Shown here in pieces: positions 32,390 to 44,112 of a stretch of DNA of 64,000 nucleotides. The number at the start of each line of letters is the position of its first letter. Position 1 is the first letter of the stretch. Both the position numbers and the translations under genes were made by a program. Source of the DNA: Stenocarpella maydis (taxonomy: Eukaryota > Ascomycota > Sordariomycetes > Diaporthales > Diaporthaceae); the NCBI GenBank assembly GCA_002270565.1, contig NQMI01000133.1, forward strand, positions 62,001-126,000, read 5' to 3'. Below the pieces are notes generated by a model. That model was not told where the DNA came from. It saw only the letters and a program-made list of their open reading frames with translations, and made no database searches.

Positions 32390-34645
32390 TCACAGGCTGT
32401 ACCGGAAAGACAAATTTTGTCTGTCTGTCAGGTCCAAAAGGCCTTTGTCGACCTTCTGACGAAAGTATTGCCCAGTTGAATCTGTCCTCTCGACATAGCC
32501 GTGGGTTTCCACCGGATGCTCGGCCTGTAAGGCATCTCGTCGACGGTTTTCTGTGTTCAGCAGCCAACGAATGGTGAACAGAAGGATGAAGTTGCAGGCA
32601 TATGATGTCTAGAGTACAGTTGTTACAACAGTGCGGCCTCTGGGGCTGTTCTGGACAAACATGGATGAGCTTACAAGGCATATGCTGTAGGGCACGTAGT
32701 TCCTGGGTTTATACTGGGCTCTCCAGAACAGCGTGCAGAGAGTTTGGCCGAGAGAAAACCCAATAAGAAATATAGCGTTAACAGCAAGTTTCTTCAGTTT
32801 ATATTAGCTCCAGACGTCCCCCGTAGTGTAATGAAGCTGAGATGCATCATGCTCGAGATTTAGATCAAGGGAGAGGGCGATACCTTGGTGTGACCCGAGG
32901 ATGTGACCGCAACCCAACCGACAATGATGGCCCACGATGGTGCTCCTCCAAAACACATCAGGTAGTAAGCGCAGAGTAGCCCGGCACTATTGCTCCATGG
33001 CAGGCTCATAAGCAACACGACGGCCACTACCGAGGGGACAAAAAAGGCGATAGCTATCCAGCATCTGCTATCCTGAACAAAATATTTAGGTCAGTGACGT
33101 TAGTCGACACCATGCTTGAAGCGGTGTTGAACAATACTCGACAAACTTACAGTGTACCGACGCAGAATGATTGTTGCGAGCGTGGTTGAGACAATCTGAG
33201 CGGCGCCTGCGGGAATATTGAGTGCCGTGGTCTGCACAGTCGTGTAGCCGAACGACTGAATGATCAAGCTGTATTGAGCGCCTATTCCGTTCTGGAGATT
33301 TCTGGGTGCATTCAAATCAGCCCGGGCATGGACGGCCGTTCAAGGACAAGATAATGACCGCATCTGACTACGAGGAGAGAATGGTAGACAGCGTAAAGGT
33401 TGGCTGGCCTCCAGACTTACGCGATTGCGGCTAGGAGGAAGAAGAGCCAGGTCTTTGGGTCCTGCATCGCTTCCACGACCTGGGAGCGCTTCCAAACCTT
33501 AGCCTCAATGCCACTCTGATTTGACTGAACACACTGCACCACCTTGACCTTCTCGTCCGTGGTGAGGAACCGGGCTTCCATGGGACTGTCTGGGAAGAAC
33601 CACCAGAACAGCAAACCGATAAGCAGCGAAAGGCTCGCGTAGATGATCAATAGCAGCTGCCACTGGGCAGGTTTCTTGGATGGGCCTGAATGCGCGACAC
33701 CATAGGCCAGGAAGCCAGAAATTATGGTTGCAAAGCCATTGCACTGGATGGTCCACCCGATGCGTTGGCCAATCTCGGTACGGTTGTAAAACATTGAGAT
33801 GGCTATCATGACGCCATTGGTCATGCAGCCCTCTGATGCCCCTAGCAAGAACCGGAGAATGACTTGCATATTTATGGCAATGTTAGACAGACATATGCAT
33901 GTGTTTTACCAAAAGGGGCCGGTGAGGAAGTATTGAAGTTTTACTCACACAGGCCGCCGAAGTTGGTACACAGACACTGTAGCCCGAGCAGCATGGCCCA
34001 CAGAAGGATATTTGCTGCGAGATACTTGCCTACGGGGAACCGCTGCAGTGCCCACGAGTGAGGATAAGCCCAAATTATATAACCTGTTGCACAATAATCA
34101 GAAGACATTTGCTGAAGCAACAGGTCTCAAAAAAGCTCACCAATGTAGAAAGCCGACCCGAGTGTATTGAATTCGTCGGCTGTGAGATGGTTGTCTTGGA
34201 TTAGTCCTAGTATTGAAGAAGCCCCTATGGTAGTTCTACATATCAGATTAGCTATGCGTCAATGCTAAGGGCAGACTTGAGCCATCGGCACCACTCACTT
34301 GTCCATGTATTGGACTGGTATACATGCTGGGTTAGCATGGGCAGTACCGGATTCGTACCTGGCAATATAGCGGGTACTCACGAATATATGCTGCAAACAG
34401 CAATGGCAAAACAATACGATCAATCTTGTTGCGGATTCTCCGCGCCTCAGCTGGGATAGGAGGCTCATCATCGCGGCCGGCCATCAGGTCCACCGCTTTG
34501 TCAACGCCCTTGCCGGTGTTAGGCTCCGGACGCAACGGCAGGCATACGAGAGTTTGGGTAAGAAACTCACATTCTCATATTGCTCCACTAGCTCAGCGGT
34601 TTCGTGGACCCCTGGGGATTTGTTCACCATGTCGCGGACTGACAT
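32390..34645 (-). CDS. MFS permease, anion:cation symporter (Dal5/allantoate-type) family, 525 aa
   Basis: Plasma-membrane transporter for an organic anion such as allantoate, nicotinate or a vitamin-like acid; the substrate is undetermined. Ten exons: 34645..34571, 34508..34382, 34326..34299, 34235..34141, 34083..33949, 33862..33421, 33301..33151, 33072..32884, 32791..32675, 32608..32390; the frame closes exactly. One is a 28-nt microexon encoding part of PCIPVQYMDK. Family landmarks are DRIVLPLLFAAYIPCI, YMDKTTIGASSILGL, RFLLGASEGCMTNGVMI, FFPDSPMEARFLTTDEKV, FGGAPSWAIIVGWVAVT and the final helix with FRYSL at the end. Start MSVRDMVNK is the first Met giving a usual N-terminal length. Divergent from the P450 gene across 497 bp. 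Confidence 0.9.
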
Positions 34646-35142
34646 TTTGGTCTTGATCGATTTCAATGCGTTGTCCACGGATTTATTGGGCGAAAGAAAT
34701 AAGAGAAAAAAACACAGATAATATCTAATCTGACTTTGGGTCGTTTTTGAATAACTCTGGGTGGGAGAGGGGGGTTCCGCACATCTAGTTCCGGCAGCGC
34801 CTATGACCTTCCGATACCCGCTCTGCCCAGGAGAGACATGCACCTTTAGGAATTAATAACACTACGGATTGAGCGTAAGATGCAACACAGCATTATCAAG
34901 AAGACTATCAATTGGGCGTAGATGCATGAAGGGGGTGCCACTGTGCTGCCGAAAGGCTTGGCGCTGATGACACCGAGCCAGGTGCGCTGGCTTTACTCAG
35001 CGATGACACCAACTCTGACCGTGTCTATCACATCATCATGTCCTAAGATGAACGCCAAGTTACATGTTTCTTCTGGACTTACAGACATCTAACCCCTCGA
35101 TCGCCTCAGTTCTTCCAATATCTCCCCTTCGGTGAGCTCGCC
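34646..35142. promoter_or_regulatory. Divergent promoter between permease and P450
   Basis: 497 bp separate the two divergent start codons, so shared control of uptake and oxidation is plausible. I see no clear TATA box or palindromic binding site. Confidence 0.4.
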
Positions 35143-37027
35143 ATGTCTTCTAGTAAAGTCTCCGACGCAGCAGCCACGCCTGTGGTTTTCACATACGCGC
35201 TACCTAGTTTCCACAAATTCCTCATATTCACGGGATGCATGACTATCTATTTGGCCGTACTCTCAATTTACAGGCTGTATCTGACGCCGTCGGCCAAGTT
35301 TCCGGGGCCACGCCTGGCGGCTCTATGCTACTGGTATGAGTTTTATTACGATGTCTGGCCTCATGAGGGACAGTACACTTGGAAGATTCGCCAACTCCAC
35401 GAGGAGTACGGTATGTAACATCATTCTGGCAAGACGAGAAGCTAGGTTTTATGTAGCCAGCCCATTTATCATAGCTGCTACCCTGACTGGAAGTTCAAGG
35501 TCCCTTCGTCCGTATCAATCCTTGCGAAGTCCATTGCAACGACCCTGACTTCTTCAACGTCCTATATGTAAACTCAGCAAAGAGGAAGACGGACAAGTGG
35601 ATCTGGGCTGTCCGGCAATCGTAAGCCTCCCTGTGGCAAGCCAGGGCAATGGGTTCCGCTTACCAGAATTCAGTTGGACGCGCAAGTCATCATTCAAAAC
35701 TCTCCGGCATGACCTGCACAAGCGGCGCAGGAACCAGGTGGCGCCGTTCTTCTCGAAATCCTCGATTAGGAGACTGGAACCACTCATTGTGAGCCAGATC
35801 AACAAGCTCTGCTCGAGGCTCGAAGCGAGGTCGCAGTTGGGCCCAGCAACAGAGAAAGTGGTAAACCTGACGCACGCCTTTATGGCGCTCACCGGCGACA
35901 TCATCTCCAAGGTGTGCTTCGGGCAACCGACCGGATTCCTGGACCTTGATGACCTGGGCAGAGACTGGTACGAGGGCCGAGTCATTGGCAGCCGGTCTAA
36001 CCACCTACTCCGGCAGTTCCCATGGCTGGCCTCTCTGCCCCTGGGTTGGGTCTCCGGAGGGAAGTCAAGGACAGCAGCGAGCCTGCAGTACGCCCAGCAG
36101 AAGCAAGAAGAGTTCCACCAGCGGGTGGCGAAGCTAGTAGAAGATCATGCTGCGCAGACTGCCGATAAGGAGGTTTCCATCGGCCCAGGAGAAGAGGACC
36201 TACCCGCGACTGTCTTCGCATCCATGCTCAAGGCCGACGTCCCACCCGCGGAGAAATCAGCCTCCAGGCTGACCGAGGAAGCCTTCACCCTCACGGGCGC
36301 GGGGACCATGACCACCGCGAACGCCATCAACTCGATCGCCTACTACGTCCTCAGCCGGCCCGAGTGCCTCGCCCGCCTCAGGGACGAGCTGGGCACCGCC
36401 TTCCCGGACCCCTCGGCGGTCCGCTCATCCGCGTGCCTCGAGAGGCTCCCCTACCTGACGGCGTGCGTCACCGAGGGCCTGAGGTTGAGCAAAGGGCCCC
36501 CGCACCGGTTTGCCCGGGTCTCCCCGGACGAGGACTACACGTATCACCGCCCCGACGGCCATGTCGAGACAATCCCCCGCGGCGTCCCGGTTGGCATGTC
36601 CTTCATCGACATCCTCGAAGACGAGGAGATATTCCCGGAGCCTCACGCCTTCAGGCCCGAGCGCTGGCTGTCGTCGTCGTCGTCGTCGTCATCGTCGTCG
36701 TCGTCGTCTTCGGCGCCCGGCTCGGGCCCAGAGCAGGCGGCCGCTGGTGGGGCTGGCGGCGGTGAGGTGGATGACGACCCGGCAGCGCGCCGTCGGCGGT
36801 GGGCGGTCTCTATCGTGTTTGGCGGGGGCTCGCGCATGTGCGTAGGCCTTCACCTCGCGTGGTCCGAGATGTACCTGGGAGTTGCCATCCTCGTGTCTCG
36901 GTTCGGCGGCCGCATGGAGCTTCACAATGTTGACTTTGAGCGTGACATCAAAATCACTATTGATGGCTTTGATGCCTATCCCGGGCGGGGGCATAAGGGA
37001 CTGCGAGTGGTAGTGTTGCCGCGGTAG
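35143..37027 (+). CDS. Cytochrome P450 monooxygenase, 580 aa
   Basis: Microsomal heme-thiolate monooxygenase. Exons 35143..35410, 35500..35620 and 35674..37027. A membrane anchor near residues 24-45 ([20 protein letters not shown]) is followed by the [19 protein letters not shown] hinge. Helix C has [19 protein letters not shown], helix [10 protein letters not shown], helix K TEGLRL (ExxR near 397), and the heme loop [10 protein letters not shown] with the ligand Cys near 519. The ExxR-Cys spacing (~122) is about 40 residues longer than usual because of a low-complexity insert after FRPERW: 14 consecutive Ser, then Gly/Ala-rich sequence and an RRRR motif. The substrate is unknown; the divergent permease next door suggests a shared pathway. 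Confidence 0.93.
36667..36713 (+). repeat. (TCG)n trinucleotide repeat encoding poly-Ser
   Basis: Near-pure TCG/TCA triplets encode 14 Ser in a row inside the P450, just before its heme-binding loop. A triplet unit keeps the reading frame when copy number changes. Confidence 0.9.
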
Positions 37028-37346
37028 ACAGAAATATCCATACAAGGCGTGGTCAGGATCTAGAACTTTATCCCACAGTAGGGCCAAGGACAATGCCTTG
37101 GTGAGGCAGTGCTGGTAGCGAGAAACTATGTCGGAAGATTTTATAACCTTATTTTGTTCGAGCTTTGCTTTGCGCCAGGCCCTGTAATAAATACCCATAT
37201 TATTTCGAATACTGAATAGGGCCAGTATCGAAAGAACAGAGTCAGCTTATGGAGTCGATGGTGGCGGCCTGGGCTGTCAACACAGAACCGTCATGGAGTA
37301 TAAGATATAAAACATTATGATGTCCAGCGACAACAATTGCAATTTG
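37028..37346. other. Convergent intergenic, 319 bp
   Basis: Common 3' flank of the P450 (+) and PTH11-like gene (-). AT-rich; nothing else recognised. Confidence 0.45.
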
Positions 37347-39074
37347 TTACGCGGATCTGCACCCTGACAAGATTTCTGGTGATCCCTCCGCTTTGACCTC
37401 ATATATAACACTCGGCTGACTATCTTGAGCAGTCTCCCGGAAAGGCACAACCAAGGCATGAGTATAACTCCCTAGATCAAGCAGCCGCCCAGGATGCCGC
37501 ACGCCCGCCTCGAGCACCTCGTCCTCCTGGTACTCGATCACGCCCTTCCCATAGGGCAAATACCGCGGCGCCTGCATCTCGATATCGTCCCAGCCGCCGC
37601 CGCCTCCCCGCCGCCGCCCGTTCTGGCACACGCTGCCTTCTTCGCTGTCCCCCTTCCACTGGCGGTGGGGCTCGGGCGAACACCAGTGCGTGCTCTCGAC
37701 CCTGAACTCCCTCGTGATGAATATCTGTTGCAGCTTGCGCGTGACGAGGGCCAGAAGACGGGGGTCGAGGCGAGGATGCACGAGAGCATGTTCTCGGCCT
37801 CGGCTAGGACCAACACCCGGGGCAGGCTGAATGTGGCGTCCTTTCTCGTCTCTTCGTCACTTGTGGCTTGGTTGGAGGCGAGGCGCAGGCCGGCTATGAC
37901 ATTAATACTGTTGGCGGGGTGTCAGCTCCGCGTACTGCATCAGTTGATGCTTGAATTTCCGTGGGAAGGCGAGCACCCATGCACTTACATTATGCCCAGG
38001 CCGAAGAGGGCCGAGAGCCCGATCTTTGTGTTGCGCTGCGTATCAGCCCGGAAGAGGAGCGGGATCGGAAGGAGGAAAGTCATGATATCGAGCGCCATGT
38101 TGATGATGTTGGCCAAGAACACCGCTAGGTAGACCTGATTCTCGTCTGTTGACCCATACCTATCGCCCGAGTCAGCAAATGAGACGGAATGCGACCACAC
38201 AAGTGACAAGAGAGCTCACGCGTAGCAGGATGCATCCAGCTCCCGGTGCCAGAAACCTCCACCGGGATACACGGAACCCAACTGATTATCCCGAATGCGA
38301 TGCCGTACGCGGCGGTGATTGCGGTGAGGCCGATACAGAGCCGCCGGAGCATGGGTTCCACAAACGTCCGCAGGTACTGGACGAGTAGTGACACTTTGAC
38401 CAGCGAGTTGCTTACGTTGAAGGCGGCATTGGAGAGGTAGTATAGCTTTTTTTGGGCTGCATCAGCCAAAGTCGCGGCGTGGCATCCCAAGAGTCGCAGC
38501 CGGTTGTGTTTACTCACCAGCAAGACAGTATCTAGATCCCCTTGAGGGATCTCATAGATATGGTGGCCCATACCATAGTTTGTTGCTAGGAATCAATGAG
38601 CTGAGAGCCCGAGAATAGATCTTGCTTTTGAATAACACGGTCGAATGCGTACCAGCAGCCAAGCTGACCGCGCTCAACAACCCCATAACCTTCAGACGCA
38701 TTAACGTTAGCACGTTGTTCCCCAAAGCCATATGGGATCGGTATGGTGTAGTTGCTGTGGAAGTGCGTACCTGTGCGAGGACGATGAAGAGGTCATCCCA
38801 CCCAGGAGCCCTTACTACCCGGAACCGCGTATAAAGCCGGAGGCCCAGGGAGATCCACGCCAGGACCTGATGTGCGCTTCCCCGCGTCAGTGCCAGCCAC
38901 ACTGTAAATGATAATAATCAGTCACACACGTACCATCAACGGGACCAGGAAGCCGATGAATTCGGACTTGTGGTTCGGCCATGGCACCTCGTCGTCGGAA
39001 TAGGCACCATGGCCGGGAGCCAGGGCCGGGGCCTTGGCCAGCGAGGTCAGGTTGCCTGCTAATAAACCTGCCAT
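37347..39074 (-). CDS. PTH11-like / fungal rhodopsin-type seven-helix membrane protein, apparent frameshift
   Basis: Belongs to the fungal integral membrane 'rhodopsin-like' family related to PTH11 receptors. Proposed exons: 39074..38934, 38866..38771, 38689..38653 (37 nt), 38585..38514, 38456..38220, 38145..37989 and 37907..37347. Helices include FIGFLVPLMVLAWISLGLRL with YTRFRVVRAPGWDDLFIVLA (a family hallmark), YYLSNAAFNVSNSLVKVSLL, LTAITAAYGIAFGIISW, QVYLAVFLANIINMALD and ENMLSCILASTPVFWP. In the last exon the frame coding STPVFWP stops matching; the family-like continuation LVTRKLQQIFITREF is in the next frame, one base missing in a CCC run at about 37748-37752. Either a base-call error or a real mutation. 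Two splice sites (38513, 38145) are tentative. Confidence 0.75.
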
Positions 39075-41297
39075 ATGGGGCCGACCGTGAGGGAAAATTG
39101 GGGCCAGGCCCAACAGTATTACATCTCCGGGAATGTGAAGAGGCGAGTGATAACAGACCTGGAGGAGCAGGCAGTTTATACCGGTCGTATCAGAAACAAC
39201 TCGGAACAGACTAAACCAATAACCAGTCCAAAGGTTTGGAGGCAGCTTCCAGGACAAAGGACCCCAAACGAGAGAAGGGACCGATAAAAGCCACTGATAA
39301 TGCGGGAATCAAGCCCTGAAGCCCACGAGATAGTTGCATTCGCGTCCGAGGTCAGCACAGTCCCCGAATATCCACCAAATGACTTAATGGGAGGACCCTC
39401 AGACAACATAGTTTGAAGCAAGCGCATCCTATTTGACCACACAAACGCACTTACAAAGCTTAAACGGTGGCGCCGTGACTCGTCCGCGCTGCTTGCTGGG
39501 ATCTGCCGCTGCCTCCTCTCCCTATGGGGCGGGCAGGAGAATTGGTCACTTGGACGCATCCACGTGTGGGTGCATGTACGTTGGTGTTTGGTGGACAAAC
39601 AAAATTAAGCCTTTCAATTTCCGGGGAGCCCTGGAGCCGCGGACTATCTTGTGCATGGGCTCTAAAACACGCCCAGCAGCAAGTTCAGTGTCACTCCCCA
39701 AAATGGTAAGAAAACGGGAAGTTGACGGTTGCTGGCTGGGATTTCGGGGTAATATACTAGACGAGATTAGTTTCGAGTCCAGGGATGGCCTATTCAATCT
39801 TATCAGCAGGGACGGTGAGGGTGAAGGGACGGCGGGCCGGCATATGTAGTTTCAAGTGGTCGGATATTATAGATGGTCTGCATCTAGCTTGGGATGATGG
39901 AGCTGCTTGAGCTCCAACCGCAATATTGCAGCAGAGCCAGAGAGGTAACATCTGCATCCGTGACAGCCGCGTGTGTATGCAGGCATGCGCGCTGCTTTGC
40001 AGGTTCTGGTGATAGAAAGAACGCACGGCTAATATGAACACACCAATATCCAGTGAATGATGTTGAGGTTTATAGAAGGCGACTGAAAGAGGACTGACTG
40101 GTGTAATCAACACCGCAATTGGCACCTCGGGGTCCGAATCACAGAACCCAAGATCTCATGCACTATTAAACCATCCACATGGCAAAAGACAGTCCTGTCG
40201 GAAGGGGCTGACGGGCAGGCTGTGGTAGAGGACGCAAAGTCCGAGATTGCTAAGAGCTTTCAAAAGACGTCAAGATATAACTATCACATACTACCCAGCC
40301 CTTCGGAGCCCGCACAAACCAGCGGTCAAGGTTTTGCACAAGCCCGGGCGCGGGGAAAGTGACATTATCTCCTCGTCATTCACTGAAACGTCACAGACAG
40401 ACACACAAGGGTATCTATAAATATGTAACCAAAGACGCCAGAAACTCCAGGGCCAACCATGGCCATTCGGATGGTATGACAGCGGTGGGTGTATTCTGTG
40501 TCTGTGTGAGTTGGACACAACGGCAAGCGGGCGGGAAATGCTTTGCGCTTTGCATATGCCTCTGCATTGCACACTCCTCCTTCCCGGTGGTGGGGGCGGG
40601 ATTTTGAAGGTAGAACCGCCCCCCACATGGCAGATGTCTCGTCGGCGCCCACAGCTGTGGCCACAGCTGCTGAGCAAGGAAGAGCCAAGGTCAGCCTTGA
40701 ACAGGCCCGTGATCTAGAAGGGCCGTCACAAAACAAATGCCTGCGCTATGCACGATGAAACCGTGATTTACACACGGGGAAGACAGTCGCGAGACTCGTT
40801 GGCGCACCAGATTTCTCTCCTCCGTTAACTTGCTGCTACCTCTCTGCATCTCTCATTTCGACGGAGCCATTTTGCATCAGTGTCAGGCGAATGTTGACCA
40901 GCTACTTACGTGCGCTCCACCCCTGACAAGAACCACGATGCTGGAACAGGCGGAAGCAAGATGTTTTGGCTGATACGAGAGCTATGAATCCCCGACCCAG
41001 GTACCAAACCCTAGCACTTAGAACTGCCGACGTCAAGGGACGCAAGCTTTCAGAGTCGGCCTGAAAAGCAAGCCGCCACCGGCATCGCTCAACACGGCGT
41101 CGACGGCAGCAATGGAACCGGTCGTGAGACACGCCTAGAGTCCCTGGCCAACATAACTGGACACCGAACGTGGAGCTCGGCGACCAAACGTGGCTTGTTC
41201 TCCGATCTGAGGGTTCTGCGTTCTATGTCCAACAGGTGAGACGTTGGTGTATGTCTACAGATGAAAAGGCGGTGACCGTTGGCACTCTTGTGCTCCA
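39075..41297. other. Intergenic, 2.2 kb
   Basis: Upstream region of the PTH11-like gene and 3' flank of the AMSH-like gene. No open frame with family character, splice-linked exon pair or structured RNA is evident. Confidence 0.4.
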
Positions 41298-43128
41298 TTA
41301 TATTTTTGAGGGTTGACGCAGATCCTCAATGTGAAAGTCCAATTGGTTCGAGTGGTAGACATGACCGCCGGGATGCTTAGCGTCGGTGTACAGATCGCCG
41401 ATGCTGTGCTGGTGGAAGGTAGAGGATTGCGTGCAGTGCAGGATGTGGTCGAGCCCAGGTGGGTTTGTCAACCGGAAGATGCCGTAGCTACGTGGAGGTT
41501 AGCTGAGATCCAGAGACACAATCTCACTCTTCTGGGGGTTCAGACGGGGGAGCACAGGGGAGGCCCAAGGCTTACGAAGGTTCGGACCGTGGAGCGCAGA
41601 CGATTGCGATACTCTCCGGCATCATGACCTGGTAGCCCGATTGGGTATGCAGGTCCCTTGAGCTCATGAAGCACGTCTGAGTCGGGTGGGTGTGTATCCA
41701 CCCAAAGACCATGAGATCTTCTCTCATGCAGAATTCGATTACGTCTTCCTCGTTGTCCGTCTCGCAGGTGTCGGAAGTGCACGTCTGCTTTGGTATCACG
41801 AGGCAGCTGACAAACAGGGCGTTGTTGACTGATGTGCCACACAGTATGCCGCACATCTCGAGGCCCTTGCGAGTGTTTGGCGCGGCAATGCGCAGGAAGT
41901 CCTCACGTAGCCTATCTGGAAGGAAAATGGGCCGAATAGGAGTGCCGTTCTCCAGGTAGGCCGCGGGCCTGAAGGTGTAGCGCTCCTTGCGATCCATTAA
42001 CTTTGTCGGCGGCTCTGGAGGCTGCAGTTGTCCGGTGGGAGGTGGTGTACCGTACGCCGCGGAATCAATCGAGTCGACAGGGTCCTTGTTTGGGCGCGGA
42101 GGCGCCGACTGTCGCTCGTGGTAGGACTGGGTAGAGAGCTCCTTTGCCGGCCTGGGAGGTGGACGGGGAGGACGGCTGTTGTATGTGCCGCCGATAGAAG
42201 ACTCGTACTGGGGCACCGATGATCTCGAAATGGCAGGGTAGTGGTAAGATGGTCGTCGGTCATAGGTGCTGCTCATCCGCGCTGCGTAGCTGGGTAGTTG
42301 AGGTTGCTCGCTGGACTCCAAGAAGGGTGTTCGTGCCGCCTGGTCAGCCTGATCCAGTCTCTGGCGCGCAGCATCCATGTTGCGCCTGATATCATCGCTG
42401 TCATCGCGGGGGGGGGCGCCGCTTCCATCCCGGGGGGCAGGGAGGTCCCAGTCGTCCCAGAGCCCTGCGGCCCGTCGTGTCTGCTCTTCCTCTTCGGAAA
42501 TCCCAGCTTGGCGGGTCGCCTTACGAGCCGCATCTCGCCGTCTGATTTCTCGCTGGGCTAGGTCGACTGCCAGATCCTGATGCTCCCCTGCGTCCAATAT
42601 CTTTGCCCTGACCCTTGGGTTCCACGACAGTGCTGGGTCCCTTGCGGCCTGTCTCTCGTATGGAGACTTCTCGCCCTCGAGCTGAAGGAAATCGCCACGC
42701 TGGCTCGCATGTATCTTGACCCACTCGTCGTGGGCATCGGTGATCTGAGGCTTGAGCGCGGTCAACGTGTTCAGGACCTTTGGCAGTCCGGCAGCGAGGG
42801 CTTTGATCCCCCGTCTGCCCTCAGGCGACTTGGCCTCTGGATGGGTGGGCAGGTGCTCTAGGACGAGGGTGGAGTATCGGAGAAGGAGGAGGTACGCCTG
42901 GCTCATGTTGCCTTCGCGGGCATACATATTGCCCTGGAAGTAGCCGGGTTGTCAGTAGGGAAAGGACGACGGCGTTGGAGGGACATGTCTTACCTGACGG
43001 TGGAGGGTATCGGCGGCGCGGAGCCATTGCTTTAGGGCGACACCGCCGTTGAACTCGAACTTTCTGGCCTCGACATCGATCTCCTTGACACTAAGCGGCC
43101 GGTCCGGCAGGGTCCAGGTGGTATTCAT
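41298..43128 (-). CDS. AMSH-like JAMM deubiquitinase (STAM-binding-protein type), 560 aa
   Basis: Zinc metallo-isopeptidase that trims ubiquitin chains, by family expected K63-linked, from cargo at ESCRT-bearing endosomes. Exons 43128..42994, 42933..41576 and 41487..41298. The N-terminus (VKEIDVEARKFEFNGG to NMSQAYLLLLRYSTLV) is the USP8-dimerisation/MIT-like helical domain found in AMSH. A Pro-rich central region follows (NSRPPRPPPRPAKE). The C-terminal MPN+ domain carries the catalytic JAMM motif HTHPTQTCFMSSRD (first His near 459), preceded by the active-site Glu region GLEMCGILCG. The ending, YGIFRLTNPPGL, then HSNQLDFHIEDLR, is conserved in AMSH and comes from exon 3 after an 88-nt intron with a clear CTAAC branch site. 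Confidence 0.93.
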
Positions 43129-43693
43129 GTTGGGCGACGTGGCTGGGCTATGCAGTCAAACGAACTGGCAACGAAGGCAGCTAGGCGATCACTTCAAGGC
43201 CGTGGCGTATTTCATACTGCCACACGAAACAGAGGCTCTGGCCGATATTAGAGGAGAGAGAGAGACGGGATCAAGAGATGGCCGGCGGCACAGGATTCAG
43301 TCAGTCAGTCAGTCAGATGGTCAAATGATCAGTCAGTCTCGAGCCAGACCGTCTGGCTACAGACTGGCAGTCTCGGAACACACGAGAAGACTAGCATCGG
43401 CAGGAAGGAAAAGGAGAACAGGACAGAATACAAAAGTACAACACGTAGTGTTGTTGTCGTCGTCGTTGGCGTGCTGCGGCGATGGTTGTCTGTTAATTAA
43501 TTTCAGAGTCGGCACTTGTGTTGCACATCAGGCGCCCACGAGCAGGTGCGCCGCCTAGAGCTTGCCTTGCGTGCGTACCTCCCCCCGCGGTTGATCATCG
43601 GCCTTGCTCTCTGCCGTTCGGGGGAACATCTTGGCGGGGCACTTGATGGGCCGCCCGGCCTGTGCGCTTATCTGATAACAATAACTAGACATC
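43129..43693. other. Upstream region of the AMSH-like gene, 565 bp
   Basis: Left part of the 2.1 kb divergent interval. Holds a (CAGT)n microsatellite at 43298-43316; no gene seen. Confidence 0.45.
43298..43316. repeat. (CAGT)n microsatellite
   Basis: Nearly five perfect tandem copies of CAGT, about 170 bp upstream of the AMSH-like start codon. The same unit recurs at 47851-47869. Confidence 0.9.
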
Positions 43694-44112
43694 TGCGACT
43701 GCATTAGCTGACTAAGCGCGTGACTAAGCGCTAGCTTAATCAGCACAGTCCATGAGCTCCCACGACACCAATACTTCCTCTATAGAAGCAAATGAACAGG
43801 CCTGCTACAACATCTTTATATTGCAGTACATAACACAGATGGCGCTATTAATAACACTAGCCTAGCGCTTACTATTGCCAACCCCTATGTATTTAAATAC
43901 GTGATATAGCCGACCGATACTGATCAGTATTAGCTGCGTTATGTATTGTAGCGCGGGCCTGTTCATTTGCTTCTATGGAGGAATTGTTGGTGTTATCGGC
44001 GTCTATGGAGGAAGTATTGGAGTTGTAGGCCTAGCCCGCATCCCAACTGGACCCTATATACTGGTCTGTGCTGACTAAGCTGGCGCTTAGTCATTACGCT
44101 AGTGCAGTCGCA
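43694..44112. mobile_element. MITE-like element with long terminal inverted repeats, 419 bp
   Basis: The two ends are inverted copies. The left end begins TGCGACTGCATTAGCTGACT and the complement of the right end begins TGCGACTGCACTAGCG; both continue with GACTAAGCGC, a matching AGCTTA segment, and CAGCACAG. Pairing resumes further in: TAGAAGCAAATGAACAGGCC (left, about 43783-43802) is mirrored near 43957-43976, and TACATAACACAG by TACATAACGCAG. The centre is AT-rich and encodes nothing. No clear target-site duplication is visible. A non-autonomous DNA transposon is the best reading; a long imperfect hairpin of other origin is possible. Confidence 0.75.
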
